A stretch of 64,000 nt of DNA from assembly GCA_030220185.1 (NCBI GenBank), contig JASPKZ010009680.1, positions 62,001 to 126,000 on the forward strand. Reading direction: 5' to 3'. The notes under the pieces were generated by a model. It did not search any database. It saw only the letters and a list, made by a program, of their open reading frames with translations, and was not told the DNA's origin. This document shows positions 52,262-62,178 of the stretch, piece after piece. The translations under genes were made by a program, and so were the position numbers. Origin of the DNA: Diploptera punctata. Lineage: Eukaryota; Arthropoda; Insecta; Blattodea; Blaberidae. Every line of letters begins with the position of its first letter. Positions within the stretch are counted from its first letter, which is position 1.

Positions 52262-53010
52262 ACTAGCTAATACCCAGCGTGCGCTGCTATGCCTACATAA
52301 ATGAAAATCTTCTTCTTCTTCTTCCTTCCTTCCAAGTATTAAGCCAAGGCCTGTTACGATCCTCTAGAAAATTTTCCCTCCAACGTTTCATAGGACGGCA
52401 CAGAGATCTTCGTCCTCTTGGTATATAATTATAAACAGCTTTGGGGATCCGATTTGAACTCATTTTTTCAAGATAGTGTTTCCAATTTAGTTGAGCAAGT
52501 AAAATAAAATAATTATAAATGTATATTGTAATTATTTTTTAGGGATCTTCTTGGCATAAATGAGCTGAAAAACAAAAATGTTTATTGAGAGTTAGCCGTA
52601 AAATAATATCCGCCTTGAGCTGCTACGCTTGCGCGGGAATCTAGTCATACCGATCTTTTTGGCATAATGGGCTGAAAGATAAAAATGGTTATTATGAGTT
52701 ATCCGTAAAAGATAGACATACGCTATCCTGGACTTTTTTGTAGATTTTTTTAGATATTCAATTGTGTGTGCATTAATTTGGTGTAGGCCTATATGTTATG
52801 GTTTAGGCAGCGCAATTCATTTAAGCGCCCAAAAAAGTTCCGAAAAACGCGTTTCTCACTAAGAAGGTGATTTTTAAGGGTGACGGAATTGAGTATTACA
52901 ACTCTCTTATAACCTAAAACCTTTCCGAGAATCTCCTGAACATTTTGCAAAAAGTCCCATCACAATCGGATGAATGGTATAGTAATGCATAAAGGATAAA
53001 CAGATATATA
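52262..53010 (+). repeat. Rep-Q repeat, copy with LINE insertion
   Basis: Starts ACTAGCTAATACCCAGCGTG, GCTATGCCTACATAAATG. After the L-L insertion (52305-52490) it continues with GGGAATCTAGTCATACCG and GGTTTAGGCAGCGCAATTC and ends CACAATCGGATGAATGG and CAGATATATATA. It aligns with 53043-53990. Confidence 0.65.
52305..52490 (-). pseudogene. LINE family L-L, C-terminal fragment with (GAA)n tail, inside Rep-Q
   Basis: Minus strand: NWKHYLEKMSSNRIPKAVYN, YIPRGRRSLCRPMKRWREN, FLEDRNRPWLNTWKE then GAA repeats. The 3' end of this coding sequence is shared with the non-coding elements at 10816-11242 and 41219-41338. Confidence 0.8.
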
Positions 53011-53042
53011 TATATACATATCTATATATATACATTCGTATT

Positions 53043-53958
53043 TATATAATTACTAGTAGCTAATACCCGGTGTGCGCTGCTACGCCTAAATAAATGAAAA
53101 TTAATGTGCTTTTAAGTTTAGTTGAATAAGGAAAAATAGTTATAAATTTATATTTTTTAGTTATTCCCGTCGTTGCCCGGGAATCTACTTATCGCGATCT
53201 TCTTGACATAAATGAGCTGAAAAACGAAAATAAATGTGTTTTATGTTTAGTTAAATAAGTAGAGGTAAAAATTTAAAAATAATTATTTTTAGATACCCCG
53301 TGCTGTTCACCCGGCGTTGTCCGGGAATCTACTCATCCCGATCTTCTTGGCATAAATGAGCTCAAAGAGGAAAATTAATGTACTTCTTATGATTAGTTGA
53401 ATAAGTAAGATGAAAAATAATTATATATGTATATCGTAATTATTTTAAGATTCCCCGTGCTGAATACGGGGTGTTGCCCGGGAATCTACTTATTCGATCT
53501 TCGCATAAATGAGCTAAAAGACAAAATTCGTTATTGTGAGTTATCCGTAAAAGAATACCCGCCATGCTTGTATAGGAATCTACGTACTTGTCTCGATCTT
53601 CTTGGCATCAATGAAAGACAAAAATGGTTATTGTGAGTTATCCGTAAGAGATAAACATATGCTGTCGCGGACTTTTTTGTAGAGCTTTTTGAGATATTTA
53701 ATTCTGTGTACATTAATTTTGTGTATTTGTTATGGTTTAGGCAGCGTAAGTCATTTAAGCGTCCAAAGAGCTACTTTTTTCACGTTTTCCACTGCAAAGG
53801 GCGATTTTTAAGGGTGTAGGAATTAAGTATCACAACTCTCTTATAGCCTATGTTCATCCCGGAAATCCCCTGAACATTTTGCAAAAGGCCCGATCACAAT
53901 CGGATCAACGTATGGCCGCGCATAAAGTACGAACAAACAAACAAACAAACAAACATTA

Positions 53959-53990
<32 letters not shown>
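53043..53990 (+). repeat. Rep-Q repeat with internal 190-bp units
   Basis: Starts TAGCTAATACCCGGTGTGCG. Within 53110-53545 a unit with GTTGCCCGGGAATCTACTTA, GATCTTCTTGGCATAAATGA and TTAGTTGAATAAG is repeated about four times with decay. The distal part (GGTTTAGGCAGCGTAAG, GATCACAATCGGATCAACG) parallels 52262-53010. It ends in (ACAA)n and (TA)n (53930-53990). Non-coding. Confidence 0.65.
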
Positions 53991-53993
<3 letters not shown>

Positions 53994-54140
53994 ATAATTA
54001 AATGTTTAACATTGAGCAATGCAAGCTTAATATGGTATGATAAGAAAAATAAATGCCTGGATGGGATTCGAACCCGGATATCTGAGTCTGTACCTCAGTG
54101 TGATATCCATTATACTACCAGGCGAATCCAATTCAAACAC
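53991..54140 (-). mobile_element. SINE-G, tRNA-like, minus strand
   Basis: Reverse complement: GGATTCGCCTGGTAGTATAA, TGGATATCACACTGAGG, CAGACTCAGATATCCGGGTT, CGAATCCCATCCAGGCA, then a tail TTATTTTTCTTATCATACC and (TA)n. It folds nearly as a tRNA (acceptor GCCTGG/CCAGGC, anticodon stem CTGAG/CTCAG, T-loop TTCGAAT) with ACA at the anticodon position. The attached tail and (TA)n and the second copy argue for a SINE. Confidence 0.65.
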
Positions 54141-54288
54141 TTATTTTTCTTATATATCTATTATACTCTCCATTATTACTAGATGTCGCGAGAACACTGT
54201 CTTCACTGCCATCTAGTAGCTGACTATATCAAGTAGCAAATTAAAGAGAATATTTATTTTACTTTATAGCAGTGACGCTTTATCGATG

Positions 54289-54471
54289 TTATAATTAAAT
54301 GTTTAACATTGAGCAATGCAAGCTTAATATGGTATGATAAGAAAAAATAAATGCCTGGAAAAATAAGTGTTTGAATTGGATTCGCCTGGTAGTGTAATGG
54401 ATATCACGCTGAGGTACAGACTCAGAGATCCGGGTTCGAATCCCGTCCAGGCATTTATTTTTCTTATCATA

Positions 54472-54512
<41 letters not shown>
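54289..54512 (+). mobile_element. SINE-G, tRNA-like, with inverted 3' tail in front
   Basis: 54360-54480 is a plus-strand copy (CGCCTGGTAGTGTAATGG, GGGTTCGAATCCCGTCC, AGGCATTTATTTTTCTTATC, then (TA)n). Immediately before it, 54289-54359 is the same element's 3' tail in inverted orientation (GTTATAATTAAATG, TGGTATGATAAGAAAAA, AAATGCCTGG). The two parts form a head-joined inverted structure. Confidence 0.65.
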
Positions 54513-54522
<10 letters not shown>

Positions 54523-54989
54523 GAAGATTTGTGCCGTAGCAAAGTTTCTGCCGCTCAGTCAATCCAACAAGCAGTGTCCGCTTGAGATCTACCTCCTGTT
54601 TTGAAGTTTAGTCTATGTGCATTGTATAGAGAATTGTGTGATTTGTGGATGGCTAAGTAATTAGACAAGGATTAAAATCGAATTATAGATGAAGTGATGT
54701 ACAAACAACCTAAAGGAATGACAACAGGTTTTCAAGTATTATACATACAAGAGATTGTTAATTCTGTGGTCTCTTAGCAACCATGAAAACATAAAAAGAA
54801 GAGCCATTCAGTATACATCGGTATGTTTGACGTCATGCGGTTTGCTTATTGCATAGTTAACAATCAGTGAGTGGGCAGATTGTAAGCAATGCTCTTAATT
54901 AAAAACTGATTTTCAGTTGTTCAAAAACATCAATAATTCTATTTCATAGAGATTGTAACTGGACATGCACAGTTCGTATAAACTTATTC
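54513..54989. other. No gene recognised
   Basis: Nothing recognised. Confidence 0.4.
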
Positions 54990-56165
54990 GTACTGTGTTA
55001 CATTTGACAAAAATATTTTTTTTTGCGAGATAGTGCGTTTTATCGTACTAACAGCAATGGCGACCATGGTTGAAAGTTCAACTTCCTACATTTCGAGGTT
55101 GCGAATCTAAATAACTATACTGTAATAAATATAATTATATTGTAATAGTAGTAGTAGGACTTTATTAGACAAAAAGTAAGATATTTACAATATTATTTAC
55201 AAATATGGGTCGCACGGGCAGTAAGCCGTACGTGCTGTTGACAGTCCGTTACAATAAAGTAATATTTGGTACTAGTGTAAAGAAAAATAAACAACAAAAA
55301 CAGCAATAACATTACAATTACATAAAGAAAACACAATAATAATATTACAATTAAATAATAACACAATAGCATTATACACTAAAAACATTAACATTACAAT
55401 TACATAAAGAAAACACAATAATATTGCAATTAAGTAATAACACAATAGCAATAACATTACAATTACATAAAGAAAACACAATAATAATATTACAATTAAA
55501 TAATAACACAATAGCATTATACACTAAAAACATTAACATTACAATTACATAAAAGAAAACACAATAATATTACAATTAGGTAATAACACAATAGCATTGT
55601 ACACTAAAAAAACATTAACATTACAATTACATAAAGAAAACACATTAATATTACAATTAAATAATAACACAACAGCATTATACACTAATTAATTTATATA
55701 TAATTGTTAATAATTTAATGGCCTCTATGTATACTACATACAATGTAGCCTATATACAAAGAATATCCAAAAGGTAGTGTTAATATACATTATATGAAAC
55801 AAATCACTGCATTTTAAATTGACTGAACTTTATTTGAAACAATTTGAAGCAATAAATACGTACTTTCCGCTATTTTATCATTAAATTGGTCTCACGGCCT
55901 CCTGTTATTTCAACTAATAAACATTGCCCACACTGTTAACGTTAGTCAATTGATTATAATGAACGCAAATATTTCCAACAAAGATGTTATTATTTTACTA
56001 CTTTTTATTATTTTGAAAACACCATCGGCAAAAAATAACGTACAACGCACGTTTGTGAAGTGTTTTACAGAATCTCAGAAATTAAAAACCTCGCTATCGC
56101 TCGCTATTTAAACACTTTTCTCGATTCTGTAAAAACCACTTCCCAACCTCGCATCGTAATATACT
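54990..56165 (-). mobile_element. Fold-2 element, copy 2, split by an L-E LINE
   Basis: Minus-strand copy: GATGCGAGGTTGGGAAGTGG end at about 56155, hairpin with GATTCTGTAAAACACTTC, middle (TTGTTTCAAATAAAGTTCA region near 55825) to 55723, then the L-E insert (55140-55722), then the distal end (GAAATGTAGGAAGTTGAAC, AACGCACTATCTCGC) at 55130-55025. Confidence 0.72.
55140..55722 (-). mobile_element. LINE L-E, 3' UTR only, with about five AT-rich tandem units
   Basis: Minus strand: five units of AGTGTATAATGCTATTGTG, TTATTATTTAATTGTAATA, TGTTTTCTTTATGTAATTG, then the end CACGTACGGCTTACTGCCCG, GTGCGACCCATATTTG, an AATAAA signal (revcomp near 55163) and a (TAC)n tail. It matches 13680-13942, which has two units. 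No coding part. Confidence 0.8.
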
Positions 56166-56359
56166 ATTATCTTCTATTATTACAATCATAATTACTGGGC
56201 AACTAAACTATACGTTATATTCTAACAAAACACAAAACACGCTATCAAAATATAAAATACAGGTTCAACAAAACATAAAATACACTTTAATGATTTCGTA
56301 TAACTACATAAATAATCTTTCCTTGACTTTTCTGGAAGTATATTAATATATACATGTTG
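56166..56359. other. Spacer between Fold-2 and L-A
   Basis: Nothing recognised. Confidence 0.35.
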
Positions 56360-56871
56360 GATGCTTTTAAACACAAAATATATAAAACTATTATTCTACC
56401 AGTTATATTATATGGATGCGAAACATGGACTCTTACTTTAAGGGAGGAAAGGAGATTACGAGTATTTGAGAATAAAGTACTTAGAAAAAATTTTGGACCA
56501 AAGAGAGATGAACAGACAGGTGAATGGAGAAGACTACATAACATTGAACTACATGGTCTTTATAGGAAGCCAGATATAATAACAAACAGTTAAGTCTCGT
56601 AGACTGTGATGGGCAGGACATATGGCACGTATAGCGAATCAAAGAGTTGCATGGAAGCTTCTTGTAGGAAAACCAGAAGAAAGTGCCCAGTTGGTAGACC
56701 AAGAATGAGATGGGAGAATAACATTAACTGTGATTTGAGGGAAGTAGATTATACAAGGAATGATTGGAAAGCATTAGCTCAGGATAGGGATGTATGGAGA
56801 GCTTATGTCCGCGCGGCCATGAACCTACGGGTTCGATAGTGCCAGTGAGTAAGTAAGTAAGTATACCATAG
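56360..56871 (+). pseudogene. LINE L-A, C-terminal region with (GTAA)n tail
   Basis: HKIYKTIILPVILYGCETWT, LREERRLRVFENKVLRKNFG, EQTGEWRRLHNIELHGLYRK, PDIITNS and stop; an inserted base at about 56584 shifts the frame before SRRL, and the rest (GRPRMRWENNINCDLREVDY, DRDVWRAYVRAAMNLRVR) follows after another indel. Tail GTGAGTAAGTAAGTAAG. It lies between two inverted Fold-2 copies. Confidence 0.9.
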
Positions 56872-57440
56872 TATTATTACAATGCGAGGCTGGGAAGTGG
56901 CTTTTACATAATCAAGAAAATATTTAAAAACCGAGCGATAGCCAGCTTTTTAATTTCCGATATTTTGTAAAACACTTCACAAACGTGCGTTGTACATTAT
57001 TTTTTTGCGCGATGGTGTTTTCAAAATAATAATTAATATTAAAATAATAACACCTTTGTTAGAAATATTTGCGTTCATTATAAACAATGGATAACGTTAA
57101 CAGTGTGGGCAATGTCTATTAGTTGAAACTACAGGAGGCCATGAGACCAATTACTTATAACATGGCGGCAAGTACATATTTATTGTTTTATATTGCTTCA
57201 AATAAAGTTCAGTTCATTTAAAATGTATATTAATACTACCTTTTGGATATTTTTTGTATACACATTATATGTAGTATATATAAAAGGCAGTGGTTTTACT
57301 CCCCATACGCGTGTTTGTAATATGTAATACTACAGTATAGTTATTTACGTTGGCAACCCCGAAATGTAGAAAGTTGAACTTTCAATCATGGTCGGCATTG
57401 TTGTAAGTACGACAAAACGCACTATCGCGCGAAAATATTA
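56872..57440 (+). mobile_element. Fold-2 element, copy 3
   Basis: ATTACAATGCGAGGCTGGGA start, hairpin region CCGAGCGATAGCCAG, TTTGCGCGATGGTGTTTTC, then TCAAATAAAGTTCAGTTC and the end CGACAAAACGCACTATCGCG. Same order as copies 1 and 2. Confidence 0.75.
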
Positions 57441-57779
57441 TTTTCATTACATGAACAAATCGGCATAGGTTGTAGCGTTTTAGAATTGTATTCTGGTAGT
57501 TCGGAATTCAAATGCTAGGCCAACAACTTTAAGATTCTTGTCATTACCTCAGATGCCAGAGTGTTCAGATTTCATCGTTATGATACATTTCACCATTAAT
57601 TATGATTTGATATTTGATATTAAAATTAATGTTCAGTGAATTTTCACAAGATACATGAATATACGCTATAGGCATAACTTGCAAGATCTATCTGGTATAC
57701 ACAAGAAGATCGTGGACGGAATTTGTTTAAAGTTTTAGACGCTTCTTAAAATAAAATTGAAGTAAGAAATCTTTATTAT
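57441..57779. other. No gene recognised
   Basis: AT-rich; nothing recognised. Confidence 0.4.
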
Positions 57780-58122
57780 TTATTCCATGGCGCGACAGGC
57801 CTAGAAGGCCCTTAGCCTACCAGCCGGCTGCTGGCCTCACATCCACATGTGTCAATCACAGAGGTAGATGATCATCTAGCCCGTGTAGGGGTGACATGTG
57901 GTCAGCATGTTGAGTCCGCCCACCTATTATAGTTAGTTTTCTCAACGTGGAACCGCTACTTATTGTAGCTACCCAAATGCCTCATGATGCAGGGAGGGCA
58001 CCGGTTCCATACAGGCCGAGATACCATGAGAAAATTTCTTCCCCCATGGAGACTCGAATCAGCGCAAGTCCCGTAGCTCTGCGCCAAGGCTTCCTGCCTT
58101 AACCACTCGTCTGCGGCGCGGG
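57780..58122 (-). mobile_element. SINE-F, tRNA-derived, full length, minus strand
   Basis: Head at the right: CGCCGCAGACGAGTGGTTAA (box A), GCGCTGATTCGAGTCTCC (box B); body with ATTTTCTCATGGTATCTCGG and TAGCTACAATAAGTAGCGG; end GGCCTAGAAGG-type and TCGCGCCATGGAATA. Confidence 0.82.
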
Positions 58123-58142
58123 AGAAGAAGTCTTTATATTGT

Positions 58143-58532
58143 TTTTTTTTTTTACAAATGCCCCAGGTTGTCTTTCGACATTCCTGGTTTCTCTCCTAGC
58201 ATGGCGTACTTATAACCCACTTCTGAGGTTGTGGTGCTTGGATGGCGGGGTTACGTTGCCCCGATGATATGATGGGTGATGATGATGATAATGGTGCGCC
58301 AGGAGAGTCCCTAATCCTAAGCTTAAAATAAATGAATATGAATGATGATGATTGCGATGGCCATATGATTTCGGGGACCGTTTGGGCCTTAAAGTTTTCC
58401 TGACATTTGTCTTACAGGTGAGGAAAAACCCCGATAAAAACCTCACCCAGAAAAACTGTTCCGACCGGGGATCGAACCCGGGCCCGCTGCGTGACAAGGC
58501 AGCACGCTACCTCGAGACCACAGCGGTGGACC
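58143..58532 (-). mobile_element. SINE-B (type-2 tail), full length, minus strand
   Basis: Head TCCACCGCTGTGGTCTCGAG, box B GGGTTCGATCCCCGG, complete middle and type-2 tail ending CCTGGGGCATTTGTAAAAAA. Target duplication TTATATTGT at 58134-58142 and 58533-58541. Confidence 0.92.
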
Positions 58533-58541
58533 TTATATTGT

Positions 58542-59254
58542 AAATTAATTATCTGCAAATATGAATAATAAACTATGTAAATATATATGATTTTTCGATT
58601 TTTACGTCATGGTTACCAGAAACCATAAAAAGTATAGGCAGATTCCGAAAAAAAAATTATGATAGCAAATTTTTGGAAATCCATCTATCCATCTATAATG
58701 CCGTAACTGCTCAATGTTGGACCTTATCCTCTCCTTTGTTAGGAGTTACTAGACCACGTTAATTTAGTTACGTTTATTTACCTACAGCTGTTTGAATGGT
58801 AGGCAGTCGACATGCCTACCCAATGAGACATCTAGTAGGCAAATGAGGTATTACTAGGAATATGAAAATAGGTAAATTTCATTCTGCGCTGATGGTATGA
58901 TATGATTTGATTGCGAGGAACGTGAATCGAGAAACACGTGGACGGATACAGACGTAACACGTTGTTGCCATGGTAACAGTATATTGATATATATTGAACC
59001 ATTTTGTGACCAGAAAAACAATAGCGGAGAATATAAGACTTCTTACAAACAGATTCTGTTCATTGAAATCCGTATAGCGTTTTGCAATACGAAATATACA
59101 AACTTTTCTCCTTTTATGTGTTGTTTTTTATAGTCCCTTGCCACAATGGCTATTGCGACATTTCTATAAATTATAGCTATTGTTCTGTCTGGTCTGTAAA
59201 GTTCGGCACTCTCTCTCTCTCTCGTCCTAAATACACTGTGTTCCAATCTAACAA
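58542..59254. other. No gene recognised
   Basis: No motif apart from a short (CT)n at 59209-59224. Confidence 0.4.
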
Positions 59255-59700
59255 GGGACCTGTCAACCAAAATGTGTTTTCCCTTTGGTTTTCCTATAAA
59301 AATTTTCCATGCCACTCTTTCATTCCCCATTCGTGCTACATGTCCTGCCTATCGCAGTCTATGAGACTTAACTCTTCTTATTACATCTGGTTTCATATAA
59401 AGATCATGTAGATCACCGTTATGCAGTATTCTCCATTCACTTAAATGCTCATCTTTTTTGGGTCCATACATTTTCCTAAGAACTTTATTCTCAAATACTC
59501 GTAATCTTTTTTCCTCTCTTAAAGTAAGAGTCCATGTTTCGCATCCATATAATATAACTGGAAGAATAAAAATTCTATACATTTTCAGTTTAACGTTTTC
59601 TGAGAGAATTTAGGACGTCAAGAGACCCTGAAATTCATAATAGCACGCTTTTCCGCAATTTAGTCTACGTCTAATTACTTTGTGCTATATTTAAAATTAA
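59255..59700 (-). pseudogene. LINE L-A, C-terminal region lacking the last part
   Basis: Open frame 59582-59349: YRIFILPVILYGCETWTLTL, REEKRLRVFENKVLRKMYGP, HLSEWRILHNGDLHDLYMKP, DVIRRVKSHRLR, then a frame change and GHVARMGNERVAWKIFIGKP to about 59270. The GRPRM...LRVR end is missing. Right limit near 59700 (RRLNCGKACYYEFQ-type region). Confidence 0.85.
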
Positions 59701-59802
59701 TTTTGTATAACATTTTTAATAAATGTGTGATTATCTTAAGAAATAATTGAATAGTCACCCAGAATAAGGTTGTAAACCCAAATTTTTTACAAATTTGATT
59801 TT

Positions 59803-60200
59803 CTTCTTCTTCTTCTTCCTTTCCAGGATTAGGTCAATGCGACCTGTTCCGGTCTCAAGTCCATCGTTTTCTTGGCCGTCCCAAATATCTTTTTCCATGT
59901 GGTTTATAGGTGTTGATCTTTTTGGGTAATCTTGTATTGTCCATTCTGTCTAAATGTTCTTTCCATTGGTATTTGTGCTCTTCTAGTTTATCGACTATTG
60001 AAAATATCTCCAGTCTATTTCTTATTGATTCATTATGTAATATATCCATGCGTGTACATCCTTTTACGGATCTTAAAAATTTAATTTCAGTGGCTTGAAT
60101 GTGTGAGATATATTTTTTTGTAAGTACCCAAGATTCAGATCCATATAAAAAGAACAGAACAGCCATAATTTTATAAAACCTGAGCTGAGTTTCTCTTGAT
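59803..60200 (-). pseudogene. LINE C-terminal region, L-C-like, with (GAA)n tail
   Basis: Minus strand: MAVLFFLYGSESWVLTKKYI, HIQATEIKFLRSVKGCTRMD, LHNESIRNRLEIFSIVDKLE, YQWKEHLDRMDNTRLPKKIN, GKRYLGRPRKRWT and stop at 59855, then GACCGGAACAGGTCGC and a GAA tail (59803-59822 as TTC). RT core missing. Confidence 0.85.
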
Positions 60201-60656
60201 TTTTACACGGAAAAGGATATCACATGTCTCTAACAAACATTTTCCATGTAAAACGCAACTTGTAAAAAAACGGATGATATAAATAATAAATTATTTAGAC
60301 TTCGGTAAAATATAACTTTTAAATTGGATTTTAAACAGAACGTATTCGTAGTTTCATGTAAATAATTGGAAGAAGTGGTGCAAATTTTTATCTTGTCCTA
60401 TGACTGAAAATCAAATTTGCGGAAAACTCAATGAAATATCAACGCGCATTTATAAATATTGAAAATTTTCACTTCTTTAATGGCTTTATTGCCAAATTCA
60501 AATATCAGATATCAAATTTAAATATCTTGGTTCTATAATAGATAAATCTGGTACTTGTGAAAAATATATCATTAACACAGTAAATTGTGCAAGGAAGGCA
60601 ACTAGATCCCTGAATGAAATAGGAATCTGTCCAGAAAAAAAATATATACTTACTCT

Positions 60657-61590
60657 CACTTAGTTACTTACTCATTGGCACGATCGAACCCGTAGGTTCA
60701 TGGCCGCGTGGACATAAGCTCTCCATACATCCCTATCCTAAGCTAATGTTTTTCAAATCATTCCCTGTATAATCTACTTACTTCAAATCATAGTTAATGT
60801 TATTCTCCCACCTCATTCTTGGTCTATGTTATGAATACATAGTCTCTTATATAGATTTTTAATTGTTTTATAGATTATTTTAATTATTCAAGCAAAGTCT
60901 ATTGAAATAGAGTTTAGACATGATATAGTTCAGAGCAAAGTTTTGCTTAAGCTAACTGTAAACATCCCTAGTTCATTGGAATGTTAGTGAGTACAGTTAG
61001 AGTAACTAGAGGTCAAATTGAGTATATAATACTTGAGAAGTGAGGGTCTCGGTCTGTTGATGTGTGACAACCAGAGGTGTTATGGGTGAGTAAGCTACCA
61101 TTTTTCTTAATATGTGTCAGGGACTTTTTTGTAAAAAGAATCAATTACCTTAACTATTTTGATACATGCTTTTCAAGGGATAGTAGAATTCTAAACAATG
61201 TAGACTGTTTTAATACTATATTTTCAAAAGGGGATATAACATTTTTAAACATGTAGATTAGGGCAGATTTATAACTTCCACAACTCCCACTCTCTCAAAC
61301 ACCAGAAAGTACTGTAGTTTTTAATATAGGCTTAGATTAGTTATTTAGGGCTAGAATACTTAGGGATTCTTTTTATTTATACCTTAGTAATAAAATATTT
61401 TAAAATAAGACTTCTTTTGTTTATTTCAACACATGTATAACTGTATATCCTCATACTAACGCTCGGCTAGATAAACGCTACCAGATTTTCCAAGTCCCGA
61501 AGGTCCTTTAAGCCTAAGAAATCCAGTTGGGTTTATAATAGTCTACCAACTGGGCGTTTTTCCTCTGGTTTTCCTACAAGAAAGAAAAAA
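60657..61590 (-). pseudogene. LINE L-A, 3' fragment, split by a solo LTR, inside L-I
   Basis: Minus strand 3' end: CACTATCG-type end GTGCCAATGAGTAAGTAAC at 60660, RAYVHAAMNLRVR, DLKYVDYTG region, MRWENNI up to the LTR at 60826; it resumes at 61541 with GRLLVG-type sequence (PEEKRPVGR). Host L-I sequence AGAAAAAAAATATATA at the left and AGAAAAAATATACA at the right is a probable target duplication. Confidence 0.85.
60827..61540. mobile_element. Solo LTR (714 bp) with 5-bp target duplication
   Basis: Begins TGTTATGAATAC and ends GTTTATAATA; apart from one change the ends are TGTTAT...ATAACA. GTCTA lies at 60822-60826 and again at 61541-61545, and removing the insert restores the L-A sequence ..CTTGGTCTACCAACTGGG... 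A TATA-like TATATAAT at 61023 and AATAAA at 61389 are in LTR-like positions. No internal retroviral-type genes remain. Orientation is therefore probably plus. Gypsy or BEL type cannot be told apart. Confidence 0.85.
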
Positions 61591-61672
61591 AAAGAAAAAA
61601 TATACAGACATTAATAGAAAGTAGGCGTATACTTACATATGGATCAGAGAGCTGTAAAATAAATGAAAGGAT

Positions 61673-61857
61673 AAAATAAAATAAAGTTAATATTATTAAT
61701 TACAATTACAATATTATTAACAGACCGAAATTTAAATACATCTTTTTTTGATCCTGCAGGAGGAGGGGATCCTATTTTATTACCTAAGAAGTTACATTTT
61801 AACATTTTTTATGAATATCCACCTCAACGGTTTTAAACAATGCATTTTATTAGTATT
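61673..61857 (+). pseudogene. Nuclear mitochondrial fragment (COX1-like)
   Basis: The plus strand reads [20 protein letters not shown] and GDPIL, a highly conserved stretch of cytochrome c oxidase subunit I. After that, CCTAAGAAGTTACATTTTAA resembles the next COX1 segment (PEVYIL) with a small deletion; the last roughly 60 bases are unassigned. A 12-bp repeat AAATGAAAGGAT (61661-61672 and 61858-61869) flanks the insert inside the L-I LINE. Confidence 0.85.
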
Positions 61858-62178
61858 AAATGAAAGGATGCAGAAAAGAGTCTTGGAGGTAGAAATGGAT
61901 GGATTATGAAGAAGTATGATAATATCCAACACGTTAGAAATACATATATTAGACAAGAAATGGATGCACAAGAGACTGTTACCGATAGGATAACAAAGAG
62001 AGCTTTACAGTGGTATATACACGTTAGTGGATGTAGGAAGAACAGTGGCCTAAACGGGTGTTAGATTGGATGATACCAGACACAAGGATGAGGGGGGAAT
62101 CAGAAGAACATGGTATGAGGAAATATATGATTCCATGATGAAGAGGAATATGGAAGAAAGTACCTGTGTTAAGTAAGT

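Larger units (their letters stand above)
60495..62178 (+). pseudogene. LINE family L-I, C-terminal region, with two insertions
   Basis: Plus strand: IKFKYLGSIIDKSGTCEKYI, INTVNCARKATRSLNEIGIC to about 60656; then an antisense L-A LINE (60657-61590); then RRILTYGSESCKINER to 61672; then a mitochondrial fragment (61673-61857); then MQKRVLEVEMDGL, DTRNTYIRQEMDAQETVTDR, ITKRALQWYIHVSGC, WPKRVLDWMIPDTR, RTWYEEIYDSMMKRNMEES and a short TAAGTAAG end. Same family as 35237-36181. Confidence 0.82.

Noticed and set aside
60827..61540. Host promoter (TATATAAT and AATAAA)
   Set aside because: Both signals lie inside the solo LTR defined by the GTCTA duplication, so they belong to the LTR.
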